Assembly (NCBI GenBank): GCA_035527715.1
Contig: DATKZY010000239.1
Span: 1-62,282, forward strand
DNA length: 62,282 bases
Source: DSUN01 sp035527715
GTDB taxonomy: Bacteria; Planctomycetota; PUPC01; DSUN01
Direction of reading: 5' to 3'
Shown here: positions 61,812 to 62,282 of the stretch, piece after piece
How positions within the stretch are numbered: the stretch's first letter is position 1
Layout: each line of letters opens with the position of its first letter
The notes under the pieces: model-generated
The model's database searches: none
The model's input: only the letters and a program-made list of their open reading frames with translations
Told to the model about the DNA's origin: nothing
Made by a program: the position numbers and the translations under genes

Positions 61812-62282
61812 CCCTCGCGCTGCCCGCGACAGCAACCACGGGGCACGGCCCCGATCTTTGCCCACGTCTCTGCGGATGGGCGGTCCCAGCCCCGTCAGGG
61901 GCGCCAGAAGGTAGCCACGGGCGTAAGCCCGTGGACTGGGCGGCCCACGGCCCAGCCCCCGCAGGGGGCGGCAGAACGCCTGCGGCCAACGCTTCTGCCG
62001 TCCCCTGCGGGGGCTGGACCTTGTACCCGCCCGAACCCACGGCTTACGCCGTGGGCTACCATCTGCCGCCCGCCATCGGCGGGCTACGGAGCCCGAGATG
62101 TGGGCGAAGATACGGGCACGGCCCCAGGGCCGTGCCCCGTGCCATGCAAGGCGGCGCACCCCACTCGCACCCCGGCCAAACGTCTCGGGTGCGTGTAATC
62201 TCCTTCGGTCGGAAAAGCCAGTTGCGCGATACTATCGCGGGCACCCCCAATCCCGCAGCTGACCCAACGCCCGCAGGGCGTG
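61812..62282. repeat. Gene-free right end with many palindromes
   Basis: No gene is supported. Inverted repeats include CCACGGGC-GTAA-GCCCGTGG (61,916-61,935), CCCACGGC-TTAC-GCCGTGGG (about 62,037-62,056), CAGCCCCGTCAGGGGC, AGCCCCCGCAGGGGGC, its opposite-strand form near 61,998, and GGGCACGGCC...GGCCGTGCCC (about 62,114-62,137). Several share CGGCAGAA/TTCTGCCG flanks. They resemble the palindromes at the left window end and downstream of other operons. Confidence 0.65.

Noticed and set aside
56805..62159. 1784-residue minus-strand open frame opposite the prepilin and GspK-like genes
   Set aside because: Composition is typical of antisense GC-rich shadow frames and the plus strand carries recognisable families with ribosome binding sites.

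Overview
The window reads as a chromosomal segment of an uncultured, GC-rich bacterium, most likely Planctomycetota or a close PVC relative. This lineage call is an inference. It rests on the numerous palindromic intergenic repeats, the N-terminally extended SecE, the DUF1080-like and DUF4038/DUF5060 sugar-active secreted proteins, and the long cluster of prepilin-leader proteins. Promoters recur in one recognisable form, TTGACA, a 16-17 bp gap, then TATAAT or TACAAT.

1-22,400 (mostly minus strand) is the ancestral translation/transcription block: tRNA-Thr(UGU), tRNA-Tyr, tRNA-Gly, tRNA-Thr(GGU), tuf, rpmG, tRNA-Trp, secE, nusG, rplK, rplA, rplJ, rplL, rpoB, and then rpoC, rpsL and rpsG. The remarkable point is that rpoB and rpoC, normally adjacent, are about 6.6 kb apart. 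Between them lie (i) a compact type II-C cas9 with a divergently transcribed tracrRNA and a 9-repeat CRISPR array but no cas1 or cas2, and (ii) a 69-bp copy of the exact 3' end of rpoB followed by remnants of a restriction-modification operon around an intact DUF3800 gene. rpoC has its own consensus promoter. The rpoB 3'-end duplication, 68 of 69 bases identical with one synonymous change and ending at the stop codon, looks like the footprint of an element that integrated into rpoB and restored its end.

22,400-43,000 holds a two-component system followed by a family-39 glycosyltransferase and a sugar phosphate isomerase/epimerase; a secreted DUF1080-like protein; a MacAB-TolC-type efflux operon (outer-membrane factor, adaptor, ATPase, permease); a CvpA-like membrane protein; a FliB/YkgJ-like cysteine-cluster protein; two secreted DUF5060 glycoside-hydrolase-like proteins, one fused to HEAT repeats; and a PHP phosphatase.

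41,888-45,909 (minus strand) is a coupled set: GH42 beta-galactosidase, siroheme decarboxylase subunits AhbA and AhbB, and a spore-photoproduct-lyase-like radical SAM protein.

46,400-61,811 (plus strand) is a type IV pilus / type II secretion-like cluster: GspE/PilB ATPase, PilT, a second GspE/PilB ATPase, PilC/GspF, four GspG-like prepilins, then GspH-, GspI-, GspJ- and GspK-like proteins, the last carrying a large LamG-like C-terminal region. Both window ends are intergenic sequence full of palindromic repeats.
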